From a virus: a DNA stretch of 45,841 nt. Below the pieces are notes generated by a model that saw nothing but the letters and a program-made list of their open reading frames with translations, did no database searches and was not told where the DNA came from. Where the stretch lies: positions 1 through 45,841 of the IMG/VR virus record IMGVR_UViG_3300047998_000075. One strand, 5' to 3'. This document shows, in pieces, positions 39,170 through 45,841 of the stretch; position 1 is the stretch's first letter; every line of letters starts with the position of its first letter. A program made the translations under genes and the position numbers.

Positions 39170-41685
39170 TGTATCAAAATGTATACTTCGAAAAAGAAAA
39201 CAACCTTATCCATTGTTGGGATGATGAGAAAGGTTACTTCACATCTAAATACCGTAGATATGCTTACGTTAGAGATGGGAATGGTGCTCATACTTCTATT
39301 CATGGAGAGAGGTTAAAGAAAATCAACTTTTGGAAGCAAGACGATGGTCTTCAATTGTATGAAAGTGATGTAAACGAGATGACACGATTTCTGATTGACC
39401 AATATGGTGATTCAGATGAGGTATCGACTGGACACACTGTACTTACCTTTGATATTGAGGTAGAGATGAATAGTGGTCTACCCGATACAAATGAAGCTAA
39501 GAATGCTATGACCTCAGTCGCAGGTCATGATTCGGTTAGTGGTGATTACTTTGTATATGTTGTAAACAAAGGTGAGAAGATTAATAAGACCATCAAAGGT
39601 GCTACGGTAGAATCGTTTGATACTGAAGAGGGTATGTTAGTTGCATTCCTAAACAAATGGAAAGAAATCAATCCAACTATTATTACTGGTTGGAACATTG
39701 ACTTCTTTGATGTCACGTATCTATACAACCGAATGAAGAGAGTGTTGGGTGAGTCTATGGCAAACCAACTATCACCTATTGGTAAAGTTCATTGGAATAA
39801 GTATCGTAATCGTTATTTGATTGCTGGTGTGTCTGCATTGGACTACATCGCTTTATTTAAGAACTTTACATATACTGAATATCCAAACTACCGATTAGAC
39901 ACTATCGCTAAGTTAGAATTGGGTAGAGGTAAGATTGAGTATGAGGGAAACCTTGACCAATTGTTCAGAGATGACTTGGAAACGTTTATTGAGTATAACT
40001 TGGTGGATGTTGAATTGGTTGTTGATATGGATAAGAAACTTCAATTCATTGATTTGGCCAGAGCAATATGTCACGCAGGTCACGTATTCTATGAAGACTT
40101 CTTATTCTCATCAAAGTGGTTAGAGGGTGCAATGTTAACATTCCTACGTAGGAGTGGTCGTGTTGCTCCAAACAAACCAAGACGAAGAGCACGTAATGAT
40201 GATGGAACTGAGGCTGAAGGTAAGTTTACCGGCGCATATGTAAAAGAACCTAAACCTGGTCTTTACAAATGGGTATATGATTTGGATTTAACATCACTAT
40301 ATCCATCTATCATTATGACCATCAATATCTCGCCAGAGACAAAGATTGGTAAGTTAAAGAACTATGTGGCTGAAGACCATATGAAGGGTAAGATTGAAAC
40401 ATATTCGATTATCGATGACGATGGTAATGAGTTCCCCCCATTAGCTAAGGATAAGTTTATGAACTTTATCGAAAAGTCAAACTACTCAGTTGCTGCTAAT
40501 GGTGTTCTATATCGCAGAGATAAGGTAGGTGTGATTCCTGAGATTCTTAATGTTTGGTTTGACAAACGTGTGGAATACAAAGACCTCATGAAGAAGTATG
40601 GTAAGGAAGGTAATGATGAACTTTACAAGTTCTACTCTCAACGTCAGTTGGTACAAAAGATTATGTTGAACTCCTTATATGGGGTACTTGGTCTACCATC
40701 ATTCCGATTCTATGATGTGGATAATGCTGAGGCAACCACAATCACAGGTCAGACTGTAATTAAGACTACTGAGTTGATTGCTAACCAATACTACACAAAG
40801 AATATTGGTAAGGAAGCGGATTACAATGTGTATACTGATACGGATTCCGTATTCTATCAGGCAGCACCGCTTGTAAAAGCACGTAATCCTGAAATTGATG
40901 AGAACTCAGATGAACAAATGATTCCAGCAATTCTATCAGTCGCTAAAGAGGTTGAGGAACATATCAACAATGTGTATGATATGATGGCATTTAAATTGTT
41001 CAACGTAGACACTCACCGATTCGACATCAAACAAGAGACTATCGCTAAGGGTGGTTTTTGGGTATCGAAGAAGAGATACGCTCAATGGATTATCAATGAT
41101 AATACCGTTGATTGTGATAAGTTGGATGTGAAGGGGTTAGATGTAAAACGTTCATCATTCCCAGTATACTTCAAAGAGGTAATGTCTACTGTACTGATGG
41201 ATATCCTAAAGGATGAGGACAAGAAGAAGTTGGATGATAAAATCCTAAACTATAAGGATGGGATGACTGACCAGCCATTTGTGAATATCGCAAAGAACTC
41301 GGCTGTAAAGGATATGTCTAAGTATAGGTTTAAGGACCAAGCACTTGGTGAGTTCATGAAGGGGACACCTGCTCACGTAAAGGCTGCACTTACTTACAAC
41401 CAACTATTGAAGAAGTTTGACGCTCCTTACAAATATGAACCAATGAAGGATGGTGATAAGATTAAGTGGGTATATCTAAAGAAGAATCCACTTGGACTTC
41501 AGACTACCGGATTTACTGGTCACTCCGACCCACCTGAAATCAACGCATTCATTGAACAATACATTGACTACGATTTGATTTGGGAGAAGGAGTTGAACAA
41601 TAAGTTAGATGACTTCTACAAAGCAATGAATTGGGAGAAGCCAAATCCTAACCTTGCTGCTGCAGCACAATTTTTCTCATTTTAA
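39169..41685 (+). CDS. 43: DNA polymerase, B family, T4 gp43-like
   Basis: Main replicative polymerase with proofreading; 838 residues against 898 in T4. Exo I is TFDIEVEMN with D95 and E97; Exo II region TGWNIDFFDVTYLYNR; Exo III at YNLVDVELVVDM. Polymerase motif A is DLDLTSLYPSI with D371 and D373, motif B is KIMLNSLYGVLGLPSF, and motif C is YTDTDSVFY with D557 and D559. KKRYAQWI follows. All catalytic residues are present. The C terminus AAAAQFFSF is a plausible clamp-binding peptide. It is translated from a one-base overlap with the GT-B gene. Confidence 0.97.
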   Translation: MYQNVYFEKENNLIHCWDDEKGYFTSKYRRYAYVRDGNGAHTSIHGERLKKINFWKQDDGLQLYESDVNEMTRFLIDQYGDSDEVSTGHTVLTFDIEVEMNSGLPDTNEAKNAMTSVAGHDSVSGDYFVYVVNKGEKINKTIKGATVESFDTEEGMLVAFLNKWKEINPTIITGWNIDFFDVTYLYNRMKRVLGESMANQLSPIGKVHWNKYRNRYLIAGVSALDYIALFKNFTYTEYPNYRLDTIAKLELGRGKIEYEGNLDQLFRDDLETFIEYNLVDVELVVDMDKKLQFIDLARAICHAGHVFYEDFLFSSKWLEGAMLTFLRRSGRVAPNKPRRRARNDDGTEAEGKFTGAYVKEPKPGLYKWVYDLDLTSLYPSIIMTINISPETKIGKLKNYVAEDHMKGKIETYSIIDDDGNEFPPLAKDKFMNFIEKSNYSVAANGVLYRRDKVGVIPEILNVWFDKRVEYKDLMKKYGKEGNDELYKFYSQRQLVQKIMLNSLYGVLGLPSFRFYDVDNAEATTITGQTVIKTTELIANQYYTKNIGKEADYNVYTDTDSVFYQAAPLVKARNPEIDENSDEQMIPAILSVAKEVEEHINNVYDMMAFKLFNVDTHRFDIKQETIAKGGFWVSKKRYAQWIINDNTVDCDKLDVKGLDVKRSSFPVYFKEVMSTVLMDILKDEDKKKLDDKILNYKDGMTDQPFVNIAKNSAVKDMSKYRFKDQALGEFMKGTPAHVKAALTYNQLLKKFDAPYKYEPMKDGDKIKWVYLKKNPLGLQTTGFTGHSDPPEINAFIEQYIDYDLIWEKELNNKLDDFYKAMNWEKPNPNLAAAAQFFSF

Positions 41686-41717
41686 TTTGGATAGTCCAAT
41701 TTAATTTCGTATATTAG
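41686..41717 (+). promoter_or_regulatory. Bacteroidetes-type promoter for the clamp operon
   Basis: TTTG 41686-41689, 20 bases, TATATTAG 41710-41717, immediately after the gp43 stop. TTGGATAGTCCAA (41687-41699) is an inverted repeat inside the promoter. The leader to the ATG at 41742 is A/T-only apart from two C and has no Shine-Dalgarno. Confidence 0.75.
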
Positions 41718-41741
41718 TATAATAAATAACAAATAATAACA

Positions 41742-42437
41742 ATGAAAAAGAATTCTATTGAAGGTTTCATCTCTCGTTACAACTTGGGTGGTGAAGTGGA
41801 GTCAGTAAAAGTTAATTCTACTGACGCCGGAATGCAAGTTTCATTCATCTCTGATGACAAAACTCTATTGGGTACTGTTGAGAGTGAAGAGACTGGCTTT
41901 CCAAATGGAGAGTATGGGGTTTATACCACATCTCAATTAAAAGGTCTACTTGGTGTATTGGGTAGTCAAGTTGATGTATCCGAAGGTACGGCTGCATTGG
42001 TATTCTCTGATGGTAAAACTTCAGTAAACTATATGTTGGCTGACCTTTCAGTTATTCCAGTAGTACCTGAACTAAAACAACTTCCACCATTTACATCTAA
42101 TGTAACTATGGATGGTGATTTCATCGCTACCTTTACGAAAGCTAAGGGTGCTATGTCTGATTCAGACACGTTTACATTTACGTGTAAAGAAAACAAAGGT
42201 GAGGTAATTTTAGGTTACTCTAAAATCAACTCTAACCGAATCTCTATGAATGTCGAGTGTACGTGTGAAAGTGATGTTGAACCAATTTCATTCTCAGCTA
42301 AGTACTTGAAAGAGATTCTAAGTGCTAATCGTGGTGCTAAGTCATCTTCTTTGAAGATTTCACCACAAGGTCTTGCTCACGTTGCATTTGAGCATGATGG
42401 ATTCAAGTCTAATTACTATTTAGTAGAGATTAAGTAA
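41742..42437 (+). CDS. 45: Sliding clamp, T4 gp45-like
   Basis: Trimeric processivity clamp for gp43, also used in T4 to activate late transcription. 231 residues against 228 in T4. It has two repeats of the clamp fold without enzyme motifs: the N-terminal half runs through YGVYTTSQLKGLLGVLGSQV and MLADLSVIPVVPELKQLPPF, the linker typical of gp45; the second half includes FTKAKGAMSDSDTFTFTCKE and EPISFSAKYLKEILSANRGA followed by a closing YYLVEIK strand. It has its own strong promoter. One base separates it from the DUF4338-like gene. Confidence 0.93.
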   Translation: MKKNSIEGFISRYNLGGEVESVKVNSTDAGMQVSFISDDKTLLGTVESEETGFPNGEYGVYTTSQLKGLLGVLGSQVDVSEGTAALVFSDGKTSVNYMLADLSVIPVVPELKQLPPFTSNVTMDGDFIATFTKAKGAMSDSDTFTFTCKENKGEVILGYSKINSNRISMNVECTCESDVEPISFSAKYLKEILSANRGAKSSSLKISPQGLAHVAFEHDGFKSNYYLVEIK

Positions 42438-42438
42438 T

Positions 42439-43629
42439 ATGCAGTTTTGGGACACAGAACCAACGAAGCCGGTGTTTGACTATGATGTTGAGAAGGCAAA
42501 GTTCATTGAGAATATGGACTACCTTTCATCAATGTCAGTAGAAGAGCAGACGCTTTACAAAAAGTGGGATGAGTGGAATTCAGACTTACCAACTTCAATG
42601 AAACGGAAAGCCGCAATGGCTCAGTATATTGACCAACTATGGTCACCTACTGACATTACGAATAAGGACCAAACAATCAAAGAGATTGAGGACCTTGACC
42701 CATACGTTGAGATTGTAACTGACTCCAAAGAATCCACTCGTTGGACTGAAATCCGTAAGTTAATCCATACAATGTCATTCACTGCTAATCCAGGTCGTAA
42801 TGTAAAGATGTACATTAAAGACCGAGTAAGTGGTAAGATGTTGGGGTTGGTTTCTTTGGGTTCTGATGTCACTTCATTGGGGGTTAGGGATAACTATATA
42901 GGATGGACTAAGGAGAACAAATTCCAAGATGGTAGATTGAATCACACTACAATAGCAAGTACTATTGTATGTACTCAACCATTAGGATATAACTTCTTAG
43001 GTGGTAAGTTAGTAGCCTGTATGACTACATCTCCAGTCGTTCGTGAACATTGGAAAGAAAAGTACGGACAAGAACTTATTGCAGTAGGTACTACTTCACT
43101 ATATGGTATCCACTCCCAATATAATGGTATTCCACATTTCAAAACATTGGGTGAGTCAGCTGGTAAAGTTGCTACCAAGCCAGATGATTCGGTTTACGAT
43201 GTATGGCACCAATGGTTAAAGGAAAACGAACCAGACGAGTATGCTAGACATACAACTCAGAAAGATGGGATTGCTGGACCTGTATCGGGTGTAAAGCAAC
43301 GTATTCTATCAATGATATTCAAAGAATTGGGTATTAAACAAAGTCACTATATGCATGGGTTCAAACGAGGTGTATACTTCGCTATGTTGTATGATAATGG
43401 AAATGAGTTTCTTCGTAATGAGATTGACGAAAGTGAATTGAAACTAAAGAAGAAGTTTGAGGAAGGTGACGATTACACTATGAGGTGGTGGAAGAAGAAG
43501 GCTATTAAACGATACTCTAAACTATTTGATGAGGGTCGCATTAAACCAGAACCATTATTTTATCTTGACATCATTGGTATGTCTTGGGAAGAAGCAAAAA
43601 AACAATACTTAAAAGAAGTAGGACGATGA
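42439..43629 (+). CDS. DUF4338 / DruA-like protein
   Basis: 396 residues. The central block MLGLVSLGSDVTSLGVRDNY, then IGWTKENK, STIVCTQPLGYNFLGGKLVA, SPVVREHWKEKYGQELIAVG and TTSLYG (residues about 130-235) follows the DUF4338 pattern ('xLGxxxxxSxxxxLxxRDxxIGW ... L ... P ... xLGGxLLA ... W xxxYGxxLVxVxTxxLYG') known from DruA of the Druantia defence system and from unnamed phage proteins. Biochemical function is unclear. The flanks are charged helices (RWWKKKAIKRYSKLFDEGR near the C terminus). It sits between the clamp and clamp-loader genes, overlapping the latter by four bases, so it is expressed with the replisome; it may act on DNA at forks. No recognised catalytic set. Confidence 0.65.
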   Translation: MQFWDTEPTKPVFDYDVEKAKFIENMDYLSSMSVEEQTLYKKWDEWNSDLPTSMKRKAAMAQYIDQLWSPTDITNKDQTIKEIEDLDPYVEIVTDSKESTRWTEIRKLIHTMSFTANPGRNVKMYIKDRVSGKMLGLVSLGSDVTSLGVRDNYIGWTKENKFQDGRLNHTTIASTIVCTQPLGYNFLGGKLVACMTTSPVVREHWKEKYGQELIAVGTTSLYGIHSQYNGIPHFKTLGESAGKVATKPDDSVYDVWHQWLKENEPDEYARHTTQKDGIAGPVSGVKQRILSMIFKELGIKQSHYMHGFKRGVYFAMLYDNGNEFLRNEIDESELKLKKKFEEGDDYTMRWWKKKAIKRYSKLFDEGRIKPEPLFYLDIIGMSWEEAKKQYLKEVGR

Positions 43630-44546
43630 GTAATTCACTATGGGTTGAGAAGTATCGACCAGACACATTAGAAGGTTATGTAGGTAACGACCATATCCTT
43701 GAGAAGGTAAAGATTTACATCGAGAATGATGATGTACCACATCTATTACTTTATGGAGTAGCAGGTACTGGTAAAACCACTCTCGCTAAAATCATTACAA
43801 ACCAAATTGATTGTGATGTTATGTACATCAACGCTTCGGATGAAAACTCGGTTGATGCAGTTCGTGATAAGATTCGTGGGTTCGCATCATCTATGGGATT
43901 CCGTAAGTGGAAAGTTGTAATCTTAGATGAATCTGATTATTTGACACCAAACGCACAAGCAGCACTCCGTAACTTAATGGAGACTTTCAGTAAATCAACA
44001 CGATTCATATTAACGTGTAATTACGTGGAGAAGGTCATTGACCCTATCCAATCAAGATGTCAGACATTTGCTATCGCACCTCCATCAAAGAAGGAAGTAG
44101 CTAAACGTTTACACCAAATCTTAAATGAAGAAAGTGTTACGTTTAACAACGAAGACCTTGCCGTGTTGGTGAATAGTGGATATCCTGATATTCGTAGAGT
44201 ACTGAACGCAGCACAACGTCAAGTTGTCAAAGGTGAGTTAAAGATTGATACCACATCTACTGTACAAGCTAATTATACCGATAATGTAATTAAGGTTTTA
44301 CAAAAGAGTGGTGACATCAAAGAACAATTCACGGAAATCAGACAAATCATCAATGATTCAAAATTAAAGGATTTTACACCATTGTATCGTTCTCTTTATG
44401 ACGAGGTAGATAACTACGCAAGTGGTAAAGTGGGTCAGACTATCTTAAACATCGCAGATGGTCAGTACAAAGACGCAATGGTAGTTGATAAGGAAATCAA
44501 TGTAATGGCGATGATGTTAAATATATTAATAACAATAGGAAAGTAA
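43626..44546 (+). CDS. 44: Clamp loader large subunit, T4 gp44-like
   Basis: AAA+ ATPase that opens and loads gp45. 306 residues from the ATG at 43626, which overlaps the previous stop as ATGA; an upstream ATG at 43584 re-reads the preceding gene and is not used. SLWVEKYRPDTLEGYVGN is the family's N-terminal signature, Walker A is GVAGTGKTTLAK with K50, Walker B is VVILDESDYL, and the SRC arginine finger lies in PIQSRCQTF. T4 gp44 is 319 residues. Its partner gp62 is not adjacent: two small genes intervene. Confidence 0.93.
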   Translation: MSNSLWVEKYRPDTLEGYVGNDHILEKVKIYIENDDVPHLLLYGVAGTGKTTLAKIITNQIDCDVMYINASDENSVDAVRDKIRGFASSMGFRKWKVVILDESDYLTPNAQAALRNLMETFSKSTRFILTCNYVEKVIDPIQSRCQTFAIAPPSKKEVAKRLHQILNEESVTFNNEDLAVLVNSGYPDIRRVLNAAQRQVVKGELKIDTTSTVQANYTDNVIKVLQKSGDIKEQFTEIRQIINDSKLKDFTPLYRSLYDEVDNYASGKVGQTILNIADGQYKDAMVVDKEINVMAMMLNILITIGK

Positions 44547-44549
44547 ATT

Positions 44550-44720
44550 ATGGCAAATTCAAACGAATTATTCGAACAAATGACCGAGCTATTTGCAGAC
44601 TTTACTGAGTCTCACAACGGAACAACTAAGAAGTCATCTACCCAAGCTAGAAAAGCAATTGGTGAGTTGAAGAAATTAGTTACTGAGTATCGTAAGGCTT
44701 CGGTAGAAGAAAACAAGTAA
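44550..44720 (+). CDS. Small histone H1-like/basic helical protein
   Basis: 56 residues, below usual ORF cut-offs: MANSNELFEQMTELFADFTE, then SHNGTTKKSSTQARKAIGEL and KKLVTEYRKASVEENK. The ATG comes three bases after the gp44 stop and the stop is three bases before the next ATG, exactly as for real neighbours. The pattern 'ThKKSTQARKAIGELKKLVTEYRKASVxE' is one I associate with small histone-H1-like proteins of Bacteroidetes, which bind DNA through lysines. It may coat or compact DNA, or have been taken from a host. Confidence 0.7.
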   Translation: MANSNELFEQMTELFADFTESHNGTTKKSSTQARKAIGELKKLVTEYRKASVEENK

Positions 44721-44723
44721 GTT

Positions 44724-45005
44724 ATGGCTAAGAAAAAAGGTAAAATCGTAGAGATGGGTCAGCCGGCTCAATCTCCACAAATGAATTTGGATGTTACAAA
44801 ACTAAAGAATGTAACGTGTCCTCAATGTGATGGTATTTTCTTTGATGAACTACAAATGTTCAAAGAGGTATCAGCAGTACAATCACCAAATGGCCAGGCA
44901 TCGATGATTCCTATCCCAGTAGTGGTATGTAACAATTGTGGTACAGTTCACCCTAAGTTCACTCCAAAAGAACTATTCGAAGATGTCGCAACCCAAGAAG
45001 GCTAA
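44724..45005 (+). CDS. Zinc-ribbon protein, function unknown
   Basis: 93 residues. Two CxxC pairs, CPQC near residues 33-36 and CNNC near 71-74, separated by a strand-rich segment (FFDELQMFKEVSAVQSPNGQ, MIPIPVVV), form a zinc ribbon. N-terminal lysines (MAKKKGKIVEMG) may contact nucleic acid. T4 gp33 and gp55, which link the clamp to late transcription, are small proteins from this general region, but no similarity is visible. It starts three bases after the preceding stop and overlaps gp62 by 23 bases. Confidence 0.75.
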   Translation: MAKKKGKIVEMGQPAQSPQMNLDVTKLKNVTCPQCDGIFFDELQMFKEVSAVQSPNGQASMIPIPVVVCNNCGTVHPKFTPKELFEDVATQEG

Positions 45006-45423
45006 GACATTATTCCAACACCTTTCGGGAATAAAGGAGAAGAAAACATCTTGGGAGTCCCTTTCAGTTATGGACAAAAAGAGTTTCGAACCATATATGG
45101 TAAATAGGTTTCTATCTATGAATATGGGTCTTCTTGAGTTGGTCAATGAGTTACAACAATACACCATTGGCCAACTCTCACCGAAAGATGTATACAAGCT
45201 ATACTTGGATGTCTTACCTAAGAAAAAGTCATTCGACAAGTATATAAAGGCAAAGGGTAGTGACAAGTACAATGATAAGGTATTAAGTTACTTGACACGA
45301 TACTTTGAAGTATCAGAACGTGAAGTTAAGGACTATCTTGAGATTTTATCAAAAGATGAAGTCATTGAGATTATTCAAAAGTTTGGTGTAGATAAAAAAG
45401 ACATAAAGAAATGGCTGAAGTAA
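44983..45423 (+). CDS. 62: Clamp loader small subunit, T4 gp62-like
   Basis: 146 residues from the ATG at 44983 (T4 gp62 is 187); the longer reading from 44938 lies wholly inside the zinc-ribbon gene. LFQHLSGIKEKKTSWESLSV, then YMVNRFLSMNMGLLELVNEL, and SPKDVYKLYLDVLPKKKSF near residues 55-80 have the gp62 look ('xFxHLxxIxxxKxxWxxLSxxDxKxFxPYMxNRFLSMxxxxxxLVNxLQxYT ... Y ... LPKKK'). Together with gp44 it forms the clamp loader. It is separated from gp44 by two small genes, whereas in T4 they are adjacent. The stop overlaps the next gene by 13 bases. Confidence 0.8.
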   Translation: MSQPKKAKTLFQHLSGIKEKKTSWESLSVMDKKSFEPYMVNRFLSMNMGLLELVNELQQYTIGQLSPKDVYKLYLDVLPKKKSFDKYIKAKGSDKYNDKVLSYLTRYFEVSEREVKDYLEILSKDEVIEIIQKFGVDKKDIKKWLK

Positions 45424-45821
45424 TTAAAGAAGCAACTAATAAAGTAGAGTGGGTACGTGAAGAAACGAAACCAATATATGGAGAACCTACCGCACGACAA
45501 TTTTGTGAGGACACTTATCCTGAAATGATGGAAGAGTACAAACGAATTATGTGGGAGCAGTACGAAACCTTTTGTAAGAAGCAACGAAACTACGGACCAG
45601 GCAATATCTCAGTTGGAACTCCATTGGAGACAAAAGATGATGTAAAATTGTCACTAACTGGGTTGTGGTTTAGAATGAACGATAAGGTTCAGAGATTAAA
45701 ACAACTCGTAGTATTAGGTCAACCTGATGAGGTTGGTGAATCACTACAAGATACCTACGCAGACCTTTCAGTCTATGGTATCATTGCTCAATTAGTCCAA
45801 AACGGAAAATGGGCAAAGTAA
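45411..45821 (+). CDS. DUF1599 / nucleotide-modification-associated domain protein
   Basis: 136 residues. FCKKQRNYGPGNISVGTPLE near residues 55-74, then LSLTGLWFRMNDKVQRLKQL and GESLQDTYADLSVYGIIAQL follow the DUF1599 (Nmad1) layout: 'K...DYGxxN ... L.GlxxRxxDKxxRLxxL ... ES..DtxxDLxxYxxI', an all-alpha fold related to MazG-type pyrophosphatases. Members often occur beside phage genes for modified nucleotides. It may hydrolyse or process a nucleotide precursor. It follows gp62 with a 13-base overlap. Confidence 0.75.
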   Translation: MAEVIKEATNKVEWVREETKPIYGEPTARQFCEDTYPEMMEEYKRIMWEQYETFCKKQRNYGPGNISVGTPLETKDDVKLSLTGLWFRMNDKVQRLKQLVVLGQPDEVGESLQDTYADLSVYGIIAQLVQNGKWAK

Positions 45822-45841
45822 AACTGACCAAGTATGGTCAC
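45809..45841 (+). CDS. Start of a further gene (3' truncated)
   Basis: An ATG at 45809 opens a frame (MGKVKLTKYGH) to the window end, overlapping the previous stop by 13 bases like other junctions here. Only eleven codons are visible, so product and even reality are uncertain. Confidence 0.4.
   Translation, partial: MGKVKLTKYGH

Noticed and set aside
43584-43625. Upstream start for gp44
   Set aside because: The added residues read through the end of the preceding gene; the family N terminus SLWVEKYRP starts right after the ATG at 43626.
44938-44982. Upstream start for gp62
   Set aside because: The extra residues are the zinc-ribbon gene in another frame; the conserved part begins after 44983.

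Overview
This window looks like the central part of a T4-like contractile-tailed phage (myovirus) genome. All supported genes are on the + strand, densely packed, often with 1-23 base overlaps. Tail genes (sheath, tube, neck, baseplate, tape measure) sit beside a T4-type replication set (gp32, UvsX, RNase H, gp41, gp43, gp45, gp44, gp62). The host is probably a member of the Bacteroidetes. Eight promoters have a TTTG box, exactly 20 bases, then TATATTAG or a close variant, which matches the Bacteroidetes -33/-7 architecture (TTTG / TAnnTTTG) rather than -35/-10 sigma70. That assignment is inference; no host gene is present.

Layout. 1-2.2 kb: the end of a family 2 glycosyltransferase and a glycosyltransferase / 2-oxoglutarate hydroxylase fusion. 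2.2-17.3 kb: the late structural block, with neck gp13/gp14, sheath stabiliser gp15, a coiled-coil protein, sheath gp18, tube gp19, an insulated small gene, a gp26-like hub protein with a possible frameshift extension, tape measure, a repeat-bearing baseplate protein, a LysM-like wedge protein and the hub. Late genes tend to have a TATTTATATA-like box and a clear Shine-Dalgarno sequence. 17.3-23.6 kb: small early genes, an unexpected family A DNA polymerase, a large unknown protein and two LamG-type adhesins. 23.7-34.5 kb: gp32, UvsX, RNase H, a nucleotidyltransferase-like protein, gp41 helicase, class I ribonucleotide reductase, a structured RNA, thioredoxin, and a sugar cassette (GT2, UDP-galactopyranose mutase, 2OG oxygenase). 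34.6-38 kb: a MazG-like pyrophosphohydrolase, an HTH protein, two tandem Mom-like DNA-modification proteins and a ParB-domain / PD-(D/E)XK nuclease fusion. 38-45.8 kb: a GT-B glycosyltransferase, gp43, gp45, a DUF4338/DruA-like protein, gp44, two small proteins, gp62, a DUF1599 protein and the start of another gene.

How the parts fit. The replication genes form a complete leading-strand machine: B-family polymerase, clamp, split clamp loader, helicase, SSB, recombinase and primer-removing nuclease. NrdAB and thioredoxin supply dNTPs. The most striking accessory group is the Mom-like pair followed by a separately promoted nuclease fusion. It can be read as a phage-borne modification plus restriction module, in which phage DNA is marked by acyl-type base modification and unmarked DNA is cut. 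A GT-B enzyme and a DUF1599 (nucleotide-modification-associated) protein lie nearby. This is a hypothesis from domain content and gene order.

Limits. All homology calls come from reading motifs, with no database search. Neck and baseplate identities rely partly on gene order. No tRNA, CRISPR array, insertion sequence, integrase or attachment site was recognised, and no stretch over 300 bases lacks a gene.
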